A stretch of DNA of 64,000 bases from Bovifimicola ammoniilytica (GCF_025567085.1 NZ_JAOQJN010000002.1:341640-405639); one strand, 5' to 3'. Shown: positions 46,261-55,707, counted from the stretch's first letter. Made by a program: numbers and translations. The notes: generated by a model from the letters alone, not told the origin.

Positions 46261-46531
46261 AAGTCATCTATACTTGATGACAATAAATTCAGGCAATTCA
46301 TTTGGAAAACTGAGATTGTCAATGCCTTCTGAATGTTATCATTTTAGATAAGAAGCAAAATAAAATTTCTATTTCAGCAAGATTGTGTCATAAAATAAAT
46401 AAATAATGCAAGACTAACTTAAGCTGAACCGTTATAATATCATTAGATATACTTAAAATGATATAGAATAAATACGTTTTAAGTACAAATATTCAGAAAA
46501 TTATATTATAGAGAAATGAGAGGTTTTGATT

Positions 46532-48184
46532 ATGAATAATACAATTAATCATGAAAAGAATAATGAAAAATGGTGGAAAAATGCAGTTGTATATCAGATT
46601 TATCCAAAAAGTTTTAAAGACAGTAATGGAGATGGAATCGGTGATTTAAAGGGAATTATCAGTAAGATACCATATCTTGGAGAACTTGGAATAGGTGCAA
46701 TATGGTTATCACCTGTATGTAAATCGCCTCAGGCTGACAATGGATATGATATCTCTGATTATCAGGATATTGATCCGATGTTTGGAAATGTTGATGATAT
46801 GGAAGAACTGATAGAAGAAGCTAAGAAATACAATATCCGTATTATGATGGACCTAGTGTTAAATCATACATCGAATAAACATAGATGGTTTGAAGAGGCT
46901 AAGAAGAGCAAAGATAATCCATATCACGATTATTATGTATGGAGAGATGGAGAAGAGGGTGTTGAACCTAACGATATGAAAGGTGTGTTTGGTGGAAGTG
47001 CATGGGAATGGGTACCGGAGATTAAACAATATTATTTTCACCAGTTTTTACCTGAACAGCCTGATTTGAATTGGGACAATCCTAAGGTAAGAAGAGAAAT
47101 TTACGATATGATTCTTTGGTGGATGGATAAAGGTGTCGGCGGTTTCAGACTTGATGTTATTGACCAGATAGCAAAAGAGCCGGATAAGAAAATCACTATA
47201 AATGGTCCTAGATTACAGGAATATTTTCATGAATTAAGCAAAGAGACATTCCAGAAAGGTGACCTTATTACAGTTGGAGAAGCATGGGGTGCTGATATAG
47301 AGCGGGCCAAATTGTACAGTAATCCTGATGGAAGTGAATTTTCAATGGTATTCCAGTTTGAACACATCGGATTAGACCAGCAGGAGGGCAAAGAAAAATG
47401 GGATTTAGCACCATTACCTTTTATAAAATTAAAACAGATAATGACACGCTGGCAGAAAGAACTTCATGGCTGTGGCTGGAATAGCCTGTTCTGGAATAAT
47501 CATGATTTGCCTCGTATAGTTTCAAGATGGGGAAATGATGGAGAGTTTCGAGCAGAGTCGGCTAAAATGTTAGCCATCTTACTTCATGGAATGCAGGGAA
47601 CTCCTTACATTTATCAGGGTGAAGAAATTGGAATGACTAATGTCAAATATGATATTGACGATTATAGAGATGTTGAAATCCATAATATGTATAGAGAGCG
47701 TATAGAAGCAGGATATTCCAAAGATGATATTATGCGTTCAATTTATGCAAAAGGAAGAGATAATGCGCGTACTCCTATGCAGTGGGATGATACGGAGAAT
47801 GCAGGCTTCACAGATGGAACACCTTGGATAAGAGTAAATGACAATTATAAAGAGATTAATGCTAAGGCACAGATAAATGATCCTGATTCTATTTTTAGTT
47901 GTTATAAAAAACTTATACAGTTAAGAAAAGAGTATTCTGTATTAGTTGATGGTGATTTTGATTTATTATTAGAAAATGATGAAAATATTTTCGCATATCA
48001 GAGAAAGAATGATAAGCAGACAATGGTTGTAGTATGTAATTTCTTTGATAAAACAATAGAAATGCCTTTAGAAGATGAAGTCAAAGATATGCAGATCTTA
48101 CTTGCGAATTATTCTGGCATAGAAGATACATCTGTACTTAGACCATATGAGGCAAGAATTTATATAAAAGAGACTTTTAATTAA
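46532..48184 (+). CDS. malL: GH13 alpha-glucosidase (oligo-1,6-glucosidase type)
   Basis: 550 residues from ATG 46532 (GAGAGG 8 nt upstream). TIM barrel: WWKNAVVYQIYPKSFKDSNGDGIGDL, DLVLNHTS, nucleophile Asp in GGFRLDVIDQIAK, acid/base Glu in VGEAWG, and NNHDLPR. A C-terminal beta domain follows. Subfamily features (QIYPKSF, NHTSNKHRWF) fit intracellular oligo-1,6-glucosidase or sucrose isomerase-like enzymes acting on isomaltose or short malto-oligosaccharides. No signal peptide, so cytoplasmic. No sugar transporter is adjacent. Confidence 0.93.
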   Translation: MNNTINHEKNNEKWWKNAVVYQIYPKSFKDSNGDGIGDLKGIISKIPYLGELGIGAIWLSPVCKSPQADNGYDISDYQDIDPMFGNVDDMEELIEEAKKYNIRIMMDLVLNHTSNKHRWFEEAKKSKDNPYHDYYVWRDGEEGVEPNDMKGVFGGSAWEWVPEIKQYYFHQFLPEQPDLNWDNPKVRREIYDMILWWMDKGVGGFRLDVIDQIAKEPDKKITINGPRLQEYFHELSKETFQKGDLITVGEAWGADIERAKLYSNPDGSEFSMVFQFEHIGLDQQEGKEKWDLAPLPFIKLKQIMTRWQKELHGCGWNSLFWNNHDLPRIVSRWGNDGEFRAESAKMLAILLHGMQGTPYIYQGEEIGMTNVKYDIDDYRDVEIHNMYRERIEAGYSKDDIMRSIYAKGRDNARTPMQWDDTENAGFTDGTPWIRVNDNYKEINAKAQINDPDSIFSCYKKLIQLRKEYSVLVDGDFDLLLENDENIFAYQRKNDKQTMVVVCNFFDKTIEMPLEDEVKDMQILLANYSGIEDTSVLRPYEARIYIKETFN

Positions 48185-48432
48185 ACTTTTAATCAAATCA
48201 GAAAGTAGCTAAGTTTTAGTAATTTTTGTTATGAGAACTTAACTTTTTAAATCGTACTAAATAAATGCGTTCATATTAGAATAAATAGATATATTTGAAT
48301 TTTACTTAATAGAAACATTTAATTGAATAGGTAAAAAAATGTCGAAATATAAAAAAATATGTGTTATAATAATTGATATATAAAATTAAAATCTATCAAA
48401 ATTCAGTATACAAATAAGGAGAGTTAATACAG

Positions 48433-49857
48433 ATGAAAGCAATAATGAAGTATGAGCTTATTATTAATGAAGCACTTCGTTCAGCATTAGATAATGATAT
48501 TCCAGATGATGAAATAAATGAATTTATCCGTTTTTTTGGGAAGCATACTAATTCAGATAGAATATATATTTTTGAAGATGATATGAGAAATCATATAACA
48601 AAGAATACATATGAATGGTGTGCTGAAGGGATTGTTCCTCAGATTGATGAGCTGCAAAATGTAGATATGGAAGTTATTGACTGGTGGTATGATACTTTTA
48701 AGGATGGTAAGAGTGTAATTATTTCAAATCTCGAAGAGATTAAAGAGACACACAGATTATCATATAATATCCTTAGCAAACAGAATATACATAACTTAGT
48801 TGTTACACCATTATATTATAAAGGTGAGATTAGTGGATTTTTTGGGGTTGATAATCCAGCAGAGACAGATTATGAGACACTTACCGTATTTCTAGATATG
48901 ATAGGAATGATACTTATTTCTCTTATGAAGATAAGAAATTCGTTTCGTAAATCTAATTATGAAGCAAAGATTAACAGTTACTCCTCACTGGCTGCAATAT
49001 ATGCATCAATGCATCTTATAGATTTGAAAACTGAAACTTTTCAGATTATAAAAAATACAGAAAATATAGCTAGAAACTGTGATAATATTGAAAAAGATAA
49101 TTTTCCAAGACAGATAAGAAATGTTATGATTAAATTATGCACAGAGAAATATTACGACAATGTCATGCATTTCACGAATATCAGAACATTAGAGGACAGA
49201 ATGAAAAATGTCAGCACAATAGCAGACGAATTTTTAGGTACAGTTCATGGATGGTGCAGAGAGAGGTTCATTAAAGTTGATAATGACGAAAATGGTAATT
49301 TGTGGCATGTTCTATATTGTGTAGAAGTTATTGATGAAGAAAAGAGAAGAGAAAACAGATTAATTTATTTATCCGAAACTGACTTAATGACAGGAATTTC
49401 TAATAGAGGAAGCGGTGAAAAAAAGATTTCTGAATTATTAAGAAAAAGAGTTGGTGGAATGTTGGTATTAATTGATTGCGATAAATTCAAATCAATTAAT
49501 GATACATTTGGACATAATGTAGGTGATGCTGTCATAATTGCCATAGCTGATGCATTGCAGAGATTATGTGGAGAAAACGATGTAGTTATGAGACTTGGTG
49601 GAGATGAATTTGCAATGTTTATTCCTAAAATAGTTGATGAGGCAAGCGCAAATGATTTCTTTGAACGTATTTTTGATAGTATTGATGAGATTGAGATAAG
49701 TGAAATGGGAGACAGAAAAATATATGTGAGTCTTGGTGCTTCTATATGTCTTGCCGGTAAAGAAACTACGTTTGACCAGTTATATCGAGAGATGGATATT
49801 GCAATGTATGAGAGTAAGAAACAAGATGGATATTGTGCTACTCTATATAACAATTAA
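48433..49857 (+). CDS. Diguanylate cyclase with N-terminal GAF-like domain
   Basis: 474 residues. N-terminal GAF-like sensor (about 15-170, SDRIYIFEDD, VTPLYYKGEISGFFGVDNP), a middle PAS-like region (about 180-305), and a GGDEF domain (about 315-470, LMTGISNRG, LIDCDKFKSINDTFGHNVGDAV, RLGGDEFAMF). The active site is intact, so it should make c-di-GMP. The RxxD inhibitory site is absent (GEND at that place). No membrane helix: a soluble sensor. AAGGAGAG precedes the ATG. Confidence 0.92.
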   Translation: MKAIMKYELIINEALRSALDNDIPDDEINEFIRFFGKHTNSDRIYIFEDDMRNHITKNTYEWCAEGIVPQIDELQNVDMEVIDWWYDTFKDGKSVIISNLEEIKETHRLSYNILSKQNIHNLVVTPLYYKGEISGFFGVDNPAETDYETLTVFLDMIGMILISLMKIRNSFRKSNYEAKINSYSSLAAIYASMHLIDLKTETFQIIKNTENIARNCDNIEKDNFPRQIRNVMIKLCTEKYYDNVMHFTNIRTLEDRMKNVSTIADEFLGTVHGWCRERFIKVDNDENGNLWHVLYCVEVIDEEKRRENRLIYLSETDLMTGISNRGSGEKKISELLRKRVGGMLVLIDCDKFKSINDTFGHNVGDAVIIAIADALQRLCGENDVVMRLGGDEFAMFIPKIVDEASANDFFERIFDSIDEIEISEMGDRKIYVSLGASICLAGKETTFDQLYREMDIAMYESKKQDGYCATLYNN

Positions 49858-50256
49858 TAAGAGAGCTATATAAAATAATGATTGATGGTTAAGTTGTTCA
49901 TAAAGACAGAATGAAATCAAATTTTCAAGTATTAATATTTCTATTAATATTACTGATAAATCTACTTGCACAATTCAGATATGTGAGTTATACTATTTTA
50001 GTAATTTCATAACAGACAGTTCATTTGTACCATCCTGTCTATAATTAAAACCAGGACTAAAGATTAAATTTGATTATAGAGACATGGTATTATTATACTA
50101 TGTCTTTTTTTTACCAGAAAATTTCGTTGAAATTGTCCTAGTAAGTAAAAAACACTCCGCAAGCATCGCACTGCGGCGGAGCAGAAAATGTTGCTATAGC
50201 AATCCGCCGCAGGCGGAGAATGTCTCAAGCGACATTCTTTATTCTTATTAACACAG
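49858..50256 (+). other. Intergenic region with terminator and GC-rich hairpins
   Basis: After the GGDEF terminator (50081-50112), 50153-50240 holds unusually GC-rich inverted repeats for this genome: CTCCGC/GCGGAG (about 50154-50181), TCCGCC-GCA-GGCGGA (about 50203-50217) and GAATGTC/GACATTC (50218-50237) followed by TTTATTC. They may be a REP-like repeat or part of the que leader. Confidence 0.5.
50081..50112 (+). terminator. Intrinsic terminator
   Basis: GACATGGTAT (50081-50090) pairs with ATACTATGTC (50095-50104), one wobble, loop TATT, followed by eight T. It ends transcription from the GGDEF gene or lies in the que leader. Confidence 0.85.
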
Positions 50257-50347
50257 CTATTTGTTTTAGAGCGAAAGCAAATAGTCATTATGGCTGATGA
50301 GAAATCGCATACGCGAATTTCGCATCGTATCTTCAAGGTACTCGCTC
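50257..50347 (+). ncRNA. Leader RNA element A upstream of queD (candidate cis-regulator)
   Basis: CTATTTGTTT (50257-50266) pairs with AAGCAAATAG (50275-50284), loop TAGAGCGA. The loop GAGCGA (50269-50274) is fully complementary to TCGCTC (50342-50347), which sits directly before the queD ribosome-binding site, so a pseudoknot closing near the start is possible. The middle has a second hairpin (AAATCGC/GCGAATTT). A homologous element stands before queC with the same geometry. Confidence 0.65.
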
Positions 50348-50362
50348 AGAAATGGAGAAAGA

Positions 50363-50785
50363 ATGTATATATTAAAAACAGAACACAGCTTTGACTCAGC
50401 ACATTTTCTGTTGGGATATGATGGAAAATGCAGTAATATACATGGTCATAGATGGCGAGTGGAAGTTGAAGTAATGTCAGATGAGTTAAAGAAAGATAAA
50501 CAATTAAGGGGAATGTATGTAGACTTTTCTAAACTTAAAGATGACCTGAGAGAAAAAGTAGATTATTTAGACCATGCATTAATTATTGAAGCTGGAAGCC
50601 TGAAAAAAACCACATATAAGGCATTAAAAGATGAACAATTCAGAATTATAGAATTTGATTTCAGACCAACAGCAGAAAATTTAGCGAAGTATTTATATGA
50701 ACAGATGAAAGAATCTGGTTATCAGGTAAGAAAGTTAACGGTATATGAAACTCCAAATAATTGTGCATCATATACAGAGGTGTAA
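50363..50785 (+). CDS. queD: 6-carboxytetrahydropterin synthase
   Basis: 140 residues from ATG 50363 (TGGAGAAAG upstream; the longer frame from 50297 would start inside the leader RNA). Zinc His residues in EHSFDSAHFL and NIHGHRW, catalytic His in DHALI, and PTAENLAKYLYEQM. Converts dihydroneopterin triphosphate to carboxytetrahydropterin, step 2 of preQ0 synthesis. First gene of the que row; queE starts 3 nt after its stop. Confidence 0.95.
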   Translation: MYILKTEHSFDSAHFLLGYDGKCSNIHGHRWRVEVEVMSDELKKDKQLRGMYVDFSKLKDDLREKVDYLDHALIIEAGSLKKTTYKALKDEQFRIIEFDFRPTAENLAKYLYEQMKESGYQVRKLTVYETPNNCASYTEV

Positions 50786-50787
50786 TA

Positions 50788-51462
50788 ATGAGTGAAATTA
50801 AATATAAGGTAGTAGAAACATTTATAAGTATAAATGGAGAAAGCACAAAGGCAGGTCAGCTTGCTGCTTTTATCAGATTTAAAGGATGCAACCTCTGTTG
50901 TGAATATTGTGATACTGCCTGGGCAAATAAAAGTGATGCATCATATACAGAGATGACAGCATTAGAAATATATAAATATATTAAAGAGACAGGTATTACA
51001 AATGTAACACTTACAGGTGGAGAACCGTTATTACAGACCGGAATAATGGAATTATTAAATATTTTATCAAAGGACACAGACTTGTTTGTAGAAATAGAAA
51101 CAAACGGAAGTATTAACTTAGAAGAATTTATTAAGATTGATAACAGATTATCATTTACTATGGATTACAAATTGCCGGTAAGTGGTATGGAGGATAAGAT
51201 GTGTCTGAGAAATTTTGATATACTGACATATAAGGATACTGTTAAATTTGTGTCTGGAAGCATTGAAGATTTAGAGAGAGCAAGAGAAATTATTGAAAGA
51301 TATGGTCTTATAGATAAATGTCATGTGTATATTAGTCCGGTGTTTGGGAAAATCAATTTGCCTGACATTGTAGAATATATGAAGGAACATAAAATGAATA
51401 AAGTAAATATGCAATTACAGATGCACAAATTCATATGGGATCCACAGGAACGTGGAGTTTAG
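50788..51462 (+). CDS. queE: 7-carboxy-7-deazaguanine synthase (radical SAM)
   Basis: 224 residues from ATG 50788 (GAGGTG upstream). Radical SAM cluster motif CNLCCEYCDTAW, SAM-binding TGGEPLLQ and ETNGS. Step 3 of the preQ0 pathway. Confidence 0.95.
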   Translation: MSEIKYKVVETFISINGESTKAGQLAAFIRFKGCNLCCEYCDTAWANKSDASYTEMTALEIYKYIKETGITNVTLTGGEPLLQTGIMELLNILSKDTDLFVEIETNGSINLEEFIKIDNRLSFTMDYKLPVSGMEDKMCLRNFDILTYKDTVKFVSGSIEDLERAREIIERYGLIDKCHVYISPVFGKINLPDIVEYMKEHKMNKVNMQLQMHKFIWDPQERGV

Positions 51463-51539
51463 TGTGAAAAATGATTCATAAATGTTTATTCTTCGAACAT
51501 TGATTTGTCGGATATGATATATAAGAAAGGATATTTAAA

Positions 51540-52118
51540 ATGGCAATAGATTCAGAAGCAATTAAAGAACATATAAGAGGAATATTAATAGCATTAGGTG
51601 AAAATCCGGATAGAGAGGGACTTAAGGACACACCTGAGAGAGTAGCTAAAATGTATCAGGAAGTTTTTGAAGGAATGAATTATACAAATGCAGAAATTGC
51701 AGAAATGTTTAATAAAACATTTGAAGATGATTTAGAATTTGAGTCAGAAAGTGATGATATGATTGTAGTCAAAGATATAGATATATTCAGTTATTGCGAG
51801 CATCATATGGCACTTATGTATGATATGAAAGTTACTGTTGCATATATACCACATGGTAAAGTAATTGGACTTAGCAAGATTGCAAGAATAGCTGATATGG
51901 TCGGAAAAAGGCTTCAATTACAAGAGAGAATTGGAACAGATATAGCTGATATTATGACGATTGTTACAGGCTCAGAAGATATTGCCATATTAATTGAAGG
52001 ATGTCATAGCTGTATGAGTGCAAGAGGAATAAAGAAAACAAATGCTAAAACGTTTTCTTCGACGCTTAGAGGTAAATTCAAAGAAAATATGAGTCTCTTA
52101 ATGAGATTATATTCATAG
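51540..52118 (+). CDS. folE: GTP cyclohydrolase I
   Basis: 192 residues. Zinc ligands in FSYCEHHMAL (Cys, His) and GCHSCMSARG; IGLSKIARIADM and KRLQLQERIGTDIAD are the family core. Supplies dihydroneopterin triphosphate. Placement within the que genes shows its role in queuosine synthesis (paralogues for folate could exist elsewhere). AAGAAAGGA precedes the ATG. Confidence 0.96.
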   Translation: MAIDSEAIKEHIRGILIALGENPDREGLKDTPERVAKMYQEVFEGMNYTNAEIAEMFNKTFEDDLEFESESDDMIVVKDIDIFSYCEHHMALMYDMKVTVAYIPHGKVIGLSKIARIADMVGKRLQLQERIGTDIADIMTIVTGSEDIAILIEGCHSCMSARGIKKTNAKTFSSTLRGKFKENMSLLMRLYS

Positions 52119-52167
52119 AAAATTAAGTCAGTGTGAAAATAATGCTGAAGCATTTATTTTTCGCATA

Positions 52168-52260
52168 GCTATTAGTTTTAGAGCGAAAGCAAATAGCTAT
52201 TAAGGCAAGTCAGAAATCGTATTTGCGAATTTATGACAGCCGATTCACAATGAGTCGCTC
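52168..52260 (+). ncRNA. Leader RNA element B upstream of queC (homologous to element A)
   Basis: GCTATTAGTTT (52168-52178) pairs with AAGCAAATAGC (52187-52197) except one position, loop TAGAGCGA. Loop GAGCGA (52181-52186) is complementary to TCGCTC (52255-52260) just before the queC ribosome-binding site. The shared middle reads GAAATCGnATnnGCGAATTT. The distance between pseudoknot strands is 68 nt, against 67 in element A. A separate hairpin (about 52131-52166, TGTGAAAA...TTTTTCGCA) precedes it. Confidence 0.65.
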
Positions 52261-52275
52261 AGGAATGAGGTTAAT

Positions 52276-52959
52276 ATGAAAGTATTAGTATTATTTAGTG
52301 GTGGTGTAGACAGCACCACATGTTTAGGGCTTGCAATTGACAAATATGGAAAGAATAATGTTATTGCACTTTCGATGGCATATGGACAGAAGCATGATAA
52401 AGAGATTGAAGCAGCAAATAAAATAGCAAATTATTATGGTGTTGAACACATATATCTTGACCTTGCTAAAATATTTGAATATAGCGATTGTTCACTTTTA
52501 AAACATTCAGATGAAGAAATTCCAAAAGAGGAATATTCAAAGCAGCTTGAGAAAACAAATGGTTCACCTGTATCTACATATGTTCCATTCAGAAATGGCT
52601 TATTTTTATCAAGTGCAGCAAGTATAGCTATATCAAAGGAATGTAAAGTTATTTATTATGGCGCGCATAGTGATGATGCGGCAGGAAATGCTTATCCGGA
52701 TTGTAGTGATGCATTCAATAATGCGATGAATGAGGCGATATATCTTGGAAGTGGTAAGCAGGTGCGTATTGAAGCACCATTTGTAAATATGAATAAGGCA
52801 GAAGTTGTTAAAACCGGATTGGATTTAAAAGTACCATATGAGCTTACATGGAGCTGCTACGAGGGTGGAGACAGACCATGCGGATTGTGTGGAACATGCA
52901 TAGACAGAGCCAGAGCATTTGAAGCAAATGACGTTAAAGATCCGGCGATTACAGTATAG
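52276..52959 (+). CDS. queC: 7-cyano-7-deazaguanine synthase
   Basis: 227 residues. ATP pyrophosphatase loop LFSGGVDSTTCL, VPFRNGLFLS, GAHSDDAAGNAYPDC, and zinc Cys cluster CYEGGDRPCGLCGTC. Makes preQ0 from 7-carboxy-7-deazaguanine. GAGG precedes the ATG; element B lies in its leader. Confidence 0.96.
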   Translation: MKVLVLFSGGVDSTTCLGLAIDKYGKNNVIALSMAYGQKHDKEIEAANKIANYYGVEHIYLDLAKIFEYSDCSLLKHSDEEIPKEEYSKQLEKTNGSPVSTYVPFRNGLFLSSAASIAISKECKVIYYGAHSDDAAGNAYPDCSDAFNNAMNEAIYLGSGKQVRIEAPFVNMNKAEVVKTGLDLKVPYELTWSCYEGGDRPCGLCGTCIDRARAFEANDVKDPAITV

Positions 52960-52975
52960 AATAGGAGAGATTTAC

Positions 52976-53473
52976 ATGTCAGGAAGAAACGAAAAAGAAA
53001 CAGAGGGTATAACATTATTAGGAAATCAGGGAACAAAATATCCGATGGACTATGCTCCAGAAGTGTTAGAGACATTTGTAAATAAACATCAGGATAATGA
53101 TTATTTTGTGAAATTCAATTGCCCTGAATTCACTAGTTTATGCCCGATTACCGGACAACCAGATTTTGCGACAATAACTATTTCATATGTTCCAGATATT
53201 AAAATGGTAGAAAGTAAGTCACTTAAATTATATTTATTCAGTTTTAGAAATCATGGAGATTTTCATGAAGATTGTGTAAATGTCATTATGAAAGATCTTA
53301 TTAAACTAATGAATCCAAAGTATATAGAAGTGTGGGGAAAATTCACACCAAGAGGCGGGATATCCATTGACCCATATTGTAATTACGGAAGAAAGGGTAC
53401 ACGCTGGGAAGAAGTTGCCTGGAACAGAATGTCAAATCATGATATGTATCCTGAAAAAGTAGATAACAGATAG
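52976..53473 (+). CDS. queF: NADPH-dependent 7-cyano-7-deazaguanine reductase
   Basis: 165 residues from ATG 52976 (AGGAGAG upstream). Type I QueF: catalytic Cys in SLCPITGQPDFA, QueF motif ESKSLKLYLFSFRNHGDFHE. Reduces preQ0 to preQ1. It completes the set GTP to preQ1 within 3.1 kb; tgt and queA are not in the window. Confidence 0.96.
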   Translation: MSGRNEKETEGITLLGNQGTKYPMDYAPEVLETFVNKHQDNDYFVKFNCPEFTSLCPITGQPDFATITISYVPDIKMVESKSLKLYLFSFRNHGDFHEDCVNVIMKDLIKLMNPKYIEVWGKFTPRGGISIDPYCNYGRKGTRWEEVAWNRMSNHDMYPEKVDNR

Positions 53474-53552
53474 TTGATTTATAAAAAATATATACCAGCT
53501 AATTGATTTTATGATAAAATAATTACAATATATCATAAGATTGGAGAAATAT

Positions 53553-54107
53553 ATGGATTATTTGTCACACAATGTAGCCATTAATTTAAAAAGAATACGT
53601 CAGTCAAAGAAAATGAGCTTAGATAAAGTATCAGAACAAACCGGTGTCAGTAAGAGTATGCTTGCACAGATAGAAAAGGGAAGTGCGAACCCATCACTAG
53701 GAGTGCTTGGTAAGATAACAAGTGGTCTTAGAATAGAGTTTCAGCAATTAATAGAAACACCTAGAATGGACTTCTGCCTTGTTACACCTGAAGAAATGAT
53801 ACCGACTAAAGAAGAAGTCGGACAGTATAAAGTATGGACTTGTTTTCCTTATGAGGATAACAGATATGTAGAGATATACAGAATTGATATTGAACCGGGC
53901 GCTATCTACATAAGCGGAGGACATGGCGAAAAAACCAGAGAATATCTTACAGTTACTGATGGAGTTATAACAGTTGAATGTCATGGACAGAGTCAGACAG
54001 TTTCAAAAGAACAGGTATACCGTTTCGAAACAGACCAGACACACACATATAGAAATGATGGTAAAGAGAGAGCAAGTTGTATGTGCTTTTTTCTGGATTA
54101 TAAATAG
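53553..54107 (+). CDS. XRE-family regulator with C-terminal cupin domain
   Basis: 184 residues from ATG 53553 (TTGGAGAA upstream). HTH at about 10-65 (IRQSKKMSLDKVSEQTGVSKSMLAQIEKGSANPSLGVL), cupin at about 105-180 (GGHGEKTREYLTVTDGVITVE, YRNDGKERASC). This architecture includes PuuR-like regulators of polyamine and amino acid use. It lies between the que genes and an aminotransferase/dehydrogenase/ABC transporter group, which are its likely targets. Confidence 0.9.
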   Translation: MDYLSHNVAINLKRIRQSKKMSLDKVSEQTGVSKSMLAQIEKGSANPSLGVLGKITSGLRIEFQQLIETPRMDFCLVTPEEMIPTKEEVGQYKVWTCFPYEDNRYVEIYRIDIEPGAIYISGGHGEKTREYLTVTDGVITVECHGQSQTVSKEQVYRFETDQTHTYRNDGKERASCMCFFLDYK

Positions 54108-54302
54108 TGTGAAAGATAATAATTATTATGTTCTATTAAAATGTACAATATAGTGAACAAATCAATGGATAAATAATTTACCATGACTGAATGACAATAA
54201 ATAATAATACTGATAAATATTGATTAAATAATTTGAAAAATACGAGAAATATAAACAAAACAAATTGCATTATCAAAATAAAATAAATTTTTAAAATAGT
54301 TG

Positions 54303-54331
54303 TTGACAAATAAACAATAAAGTGTTATCTT
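54303..54331 (+). promoter_or_regulatory. Promoter of the aminotransferase leader
   Basis: Consensus TTGACA (54303-54308), 17-nt spacer, TATCTT (54326-54331). Confidence 0.75.
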
Positions 54332-54353
54332 ACATTTGTACAAAATAAAAGAC

Positions 54354-54396
54354 AAAAGCAAAGGCGCTTACATTAGTAGGTGCCTTTGCTTTTTTA
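54354..54396 (+). terminator. Leader terminator (possible attenuator) before the aminotransferase
   Basis: AAAAGCAAAGGCGC (54354-54367) pairs with GTGCCTTTGCTTTT (54380-54393), one wobble, then a T-run. It lies between the promoter and the GGAGG of the gene, so transcription must read through it. Confidence 0.8.
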
Positions 54397-54421
54397 TTTC
54401 ATCAGAATGGAGGAATTAATT

Positions 54422-55636
54422 ATGAAATTAAAAGATACAGGTTTAAGCGTACAGGACATTAAAGACAAGGTAAATAAGTATATGATTGAAACGTATGAAC
54501 GTTTTGATTTTCTGGCTGAAAGAGCAAAAGATATGTATATTTATGATGAAAACGGAACACCATATCTTGACTTTTATGCAGGAATTGCTGTTAATAACGC
54601 AGGCAGCTGTAATGAAAAAGTTGTAGCAGCAGTTAAAGACCAGGTAGATGACATAATGCATACATTTAACTACCCATATACAATTCCTCAGGCTTTGTTA
54701 GCTGAAAAGGTTTGTGAGACAATTGGAATGGATAAAATCTTCTATCAGAACTCAGGTACAGAAGCTAACGAAGCAATGATTAAGATGGCACGTAAATATG
54801 GTATTGAGAAATATGGACCAAATAGATACCATATCGTAACTGCTAAGATGGGCTTCCATGGAAGAACATTCGGTGCAATGTCAGCAACAGGTCAGCCAGG
54901 TAATGGTTGTCAGGTAGGTTTCGGTCCTATGACATATGGTTTTTCTTATGCTCCATATAATGACTTAGAGGCATTTAAAAATGCATGTACAGAGAACACA
55001 ATCGCAATTATGGTTGAGCCTGTACAGGGCGAGGGCGGAGTTCATCCTGCAACTATGGAATTTATGCAGGGACTTCGTAAATTCTGTGATGAAAATGATA
55101 TGCTCCTTTTAATAGATGAGGTTCAGACAGGATGGTGCAGAACCGGTGCTGTCATGTCATATATGAATTATGGTATCAAACCTGATATCGTATCTATGGC
55201 AAAAGGTCTTGGTGGTGGTATGCCAATCGGTGCAATTTGTGCAACAGCAGAGGTTGCTAAAGCATTTACACCTGGTTCGCATGGTACAACATTTGGCGGA
55301 CACCCTGTAAGCTGTGCAGCAGCACTTGCAGAAGTTAATGAATTACTAGACAGAGACCTTGCAGGAAATGCTAAGAAGATGGGTGATTACTTCAGTGCTA
55401 AATTAGAGACACTTCCACACGTTAAGGAAGTAAGACATCAGGGACTTTTAGTAGGTGTAGAATTTGATGATACAATTAATAGTACAGATGTTAAACATGC
55501 CTGCCTTGACAGACATTTGTTAATCACAGCTATCGGTTCACATGTAAATAGAATGATTCCACCACTTATTGTATCAGAAGAGGAATGTGATAAAGCATTT
55601 AAGATTATGAAAGAGGCAGTTGAGTCATTGTGTTAA
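54422..55636 (+). CDS. Class III PLP aminotransferase (acetylornithine/GABA type)
   Basis: 404 residues from ATG 54422 (TGGAGGA upstream). PLP motifs: FYQNSGTEANEAMIK, GFHGRTFGAMSATGQ, LLIDEVQTGWCRTG, catalytic Lys in SMAKGLGGGMPIG, TTFGGHPVSCAA. Moves an omega- or alpha-amino group to a 2-oxo acid; acetylornithine, ornithine and 4-aminobutyrate are candidate substrates. Standing before an iron alcohol dehydrogenase and after a PuuR-like regulator, a catabolic role is more likely than arginine synthesis, since no arg genes are present. Substrate is inferred. Confidence 0.9.
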   Translation: MKLKDTGLSVQDIKDKVNKYMIETYERFDFLAERAKDMYIYDENGTPYLDFYAGIAVNNAGSCNEKVVAAVKDQVDDIMHTFNYPYTIPQALLAEKVCETIGMDKIFYQNSGTEANEAMIKMARKYGIEKYGPNRYHIVTAKMGFHGRTFGAMSATGQPGNGCQVGFGPMTYGFSYAPYNDLEAFKNACTENTIAIMVEPVQGEGGVHPATMEFMQGLRKFCDENDMLLLIDEVQTGWCRTGAVMSYMNYGIKPDIVSMAKGLGGGMPIGAICATAEVAKAFTPGSHGTTFGGHPVSCAAALAEVNELLDRDLAGNAKKMGDYFSAKLETLPHVKEVRHQGLLVGVEFDDTINSTDVKHACLDRHLLITAIGSHVNRMIPPLIVSEEECDKAFKIMKEAVESLC

Positions 55637-55707
55637 TTCTTAGCTAATCATAATTAAAAATAACTTATGACAGGTCATAATATGTAATTTGTAGAAAGGA
55701 CATACAT

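Larger units (their letters stand above)
54108..54421 (+). other. Leader region of the aminotransferase gene
   Basis: 314 nt. The first 190 nt are plain AT-rich sequence; the rest holds the promoter and leader terminator listed next. Confidence 0.5.

Noticed and set aside
50257..50347. Assigning the que leader element to a known preQ1 riboswitch class
   Set aside because: It does not show the short preQ1-I hairpin and tail, nor the class II or III sequences as I recall them; no model search could be run.
51460..54125. GTGTGAAA following three gene ends (51462, 52130, 54107) as a repeat element
   Set aside because: Only about 8 bases are shared and only one copy has a convincing hairpin; chance cannot be excluded.
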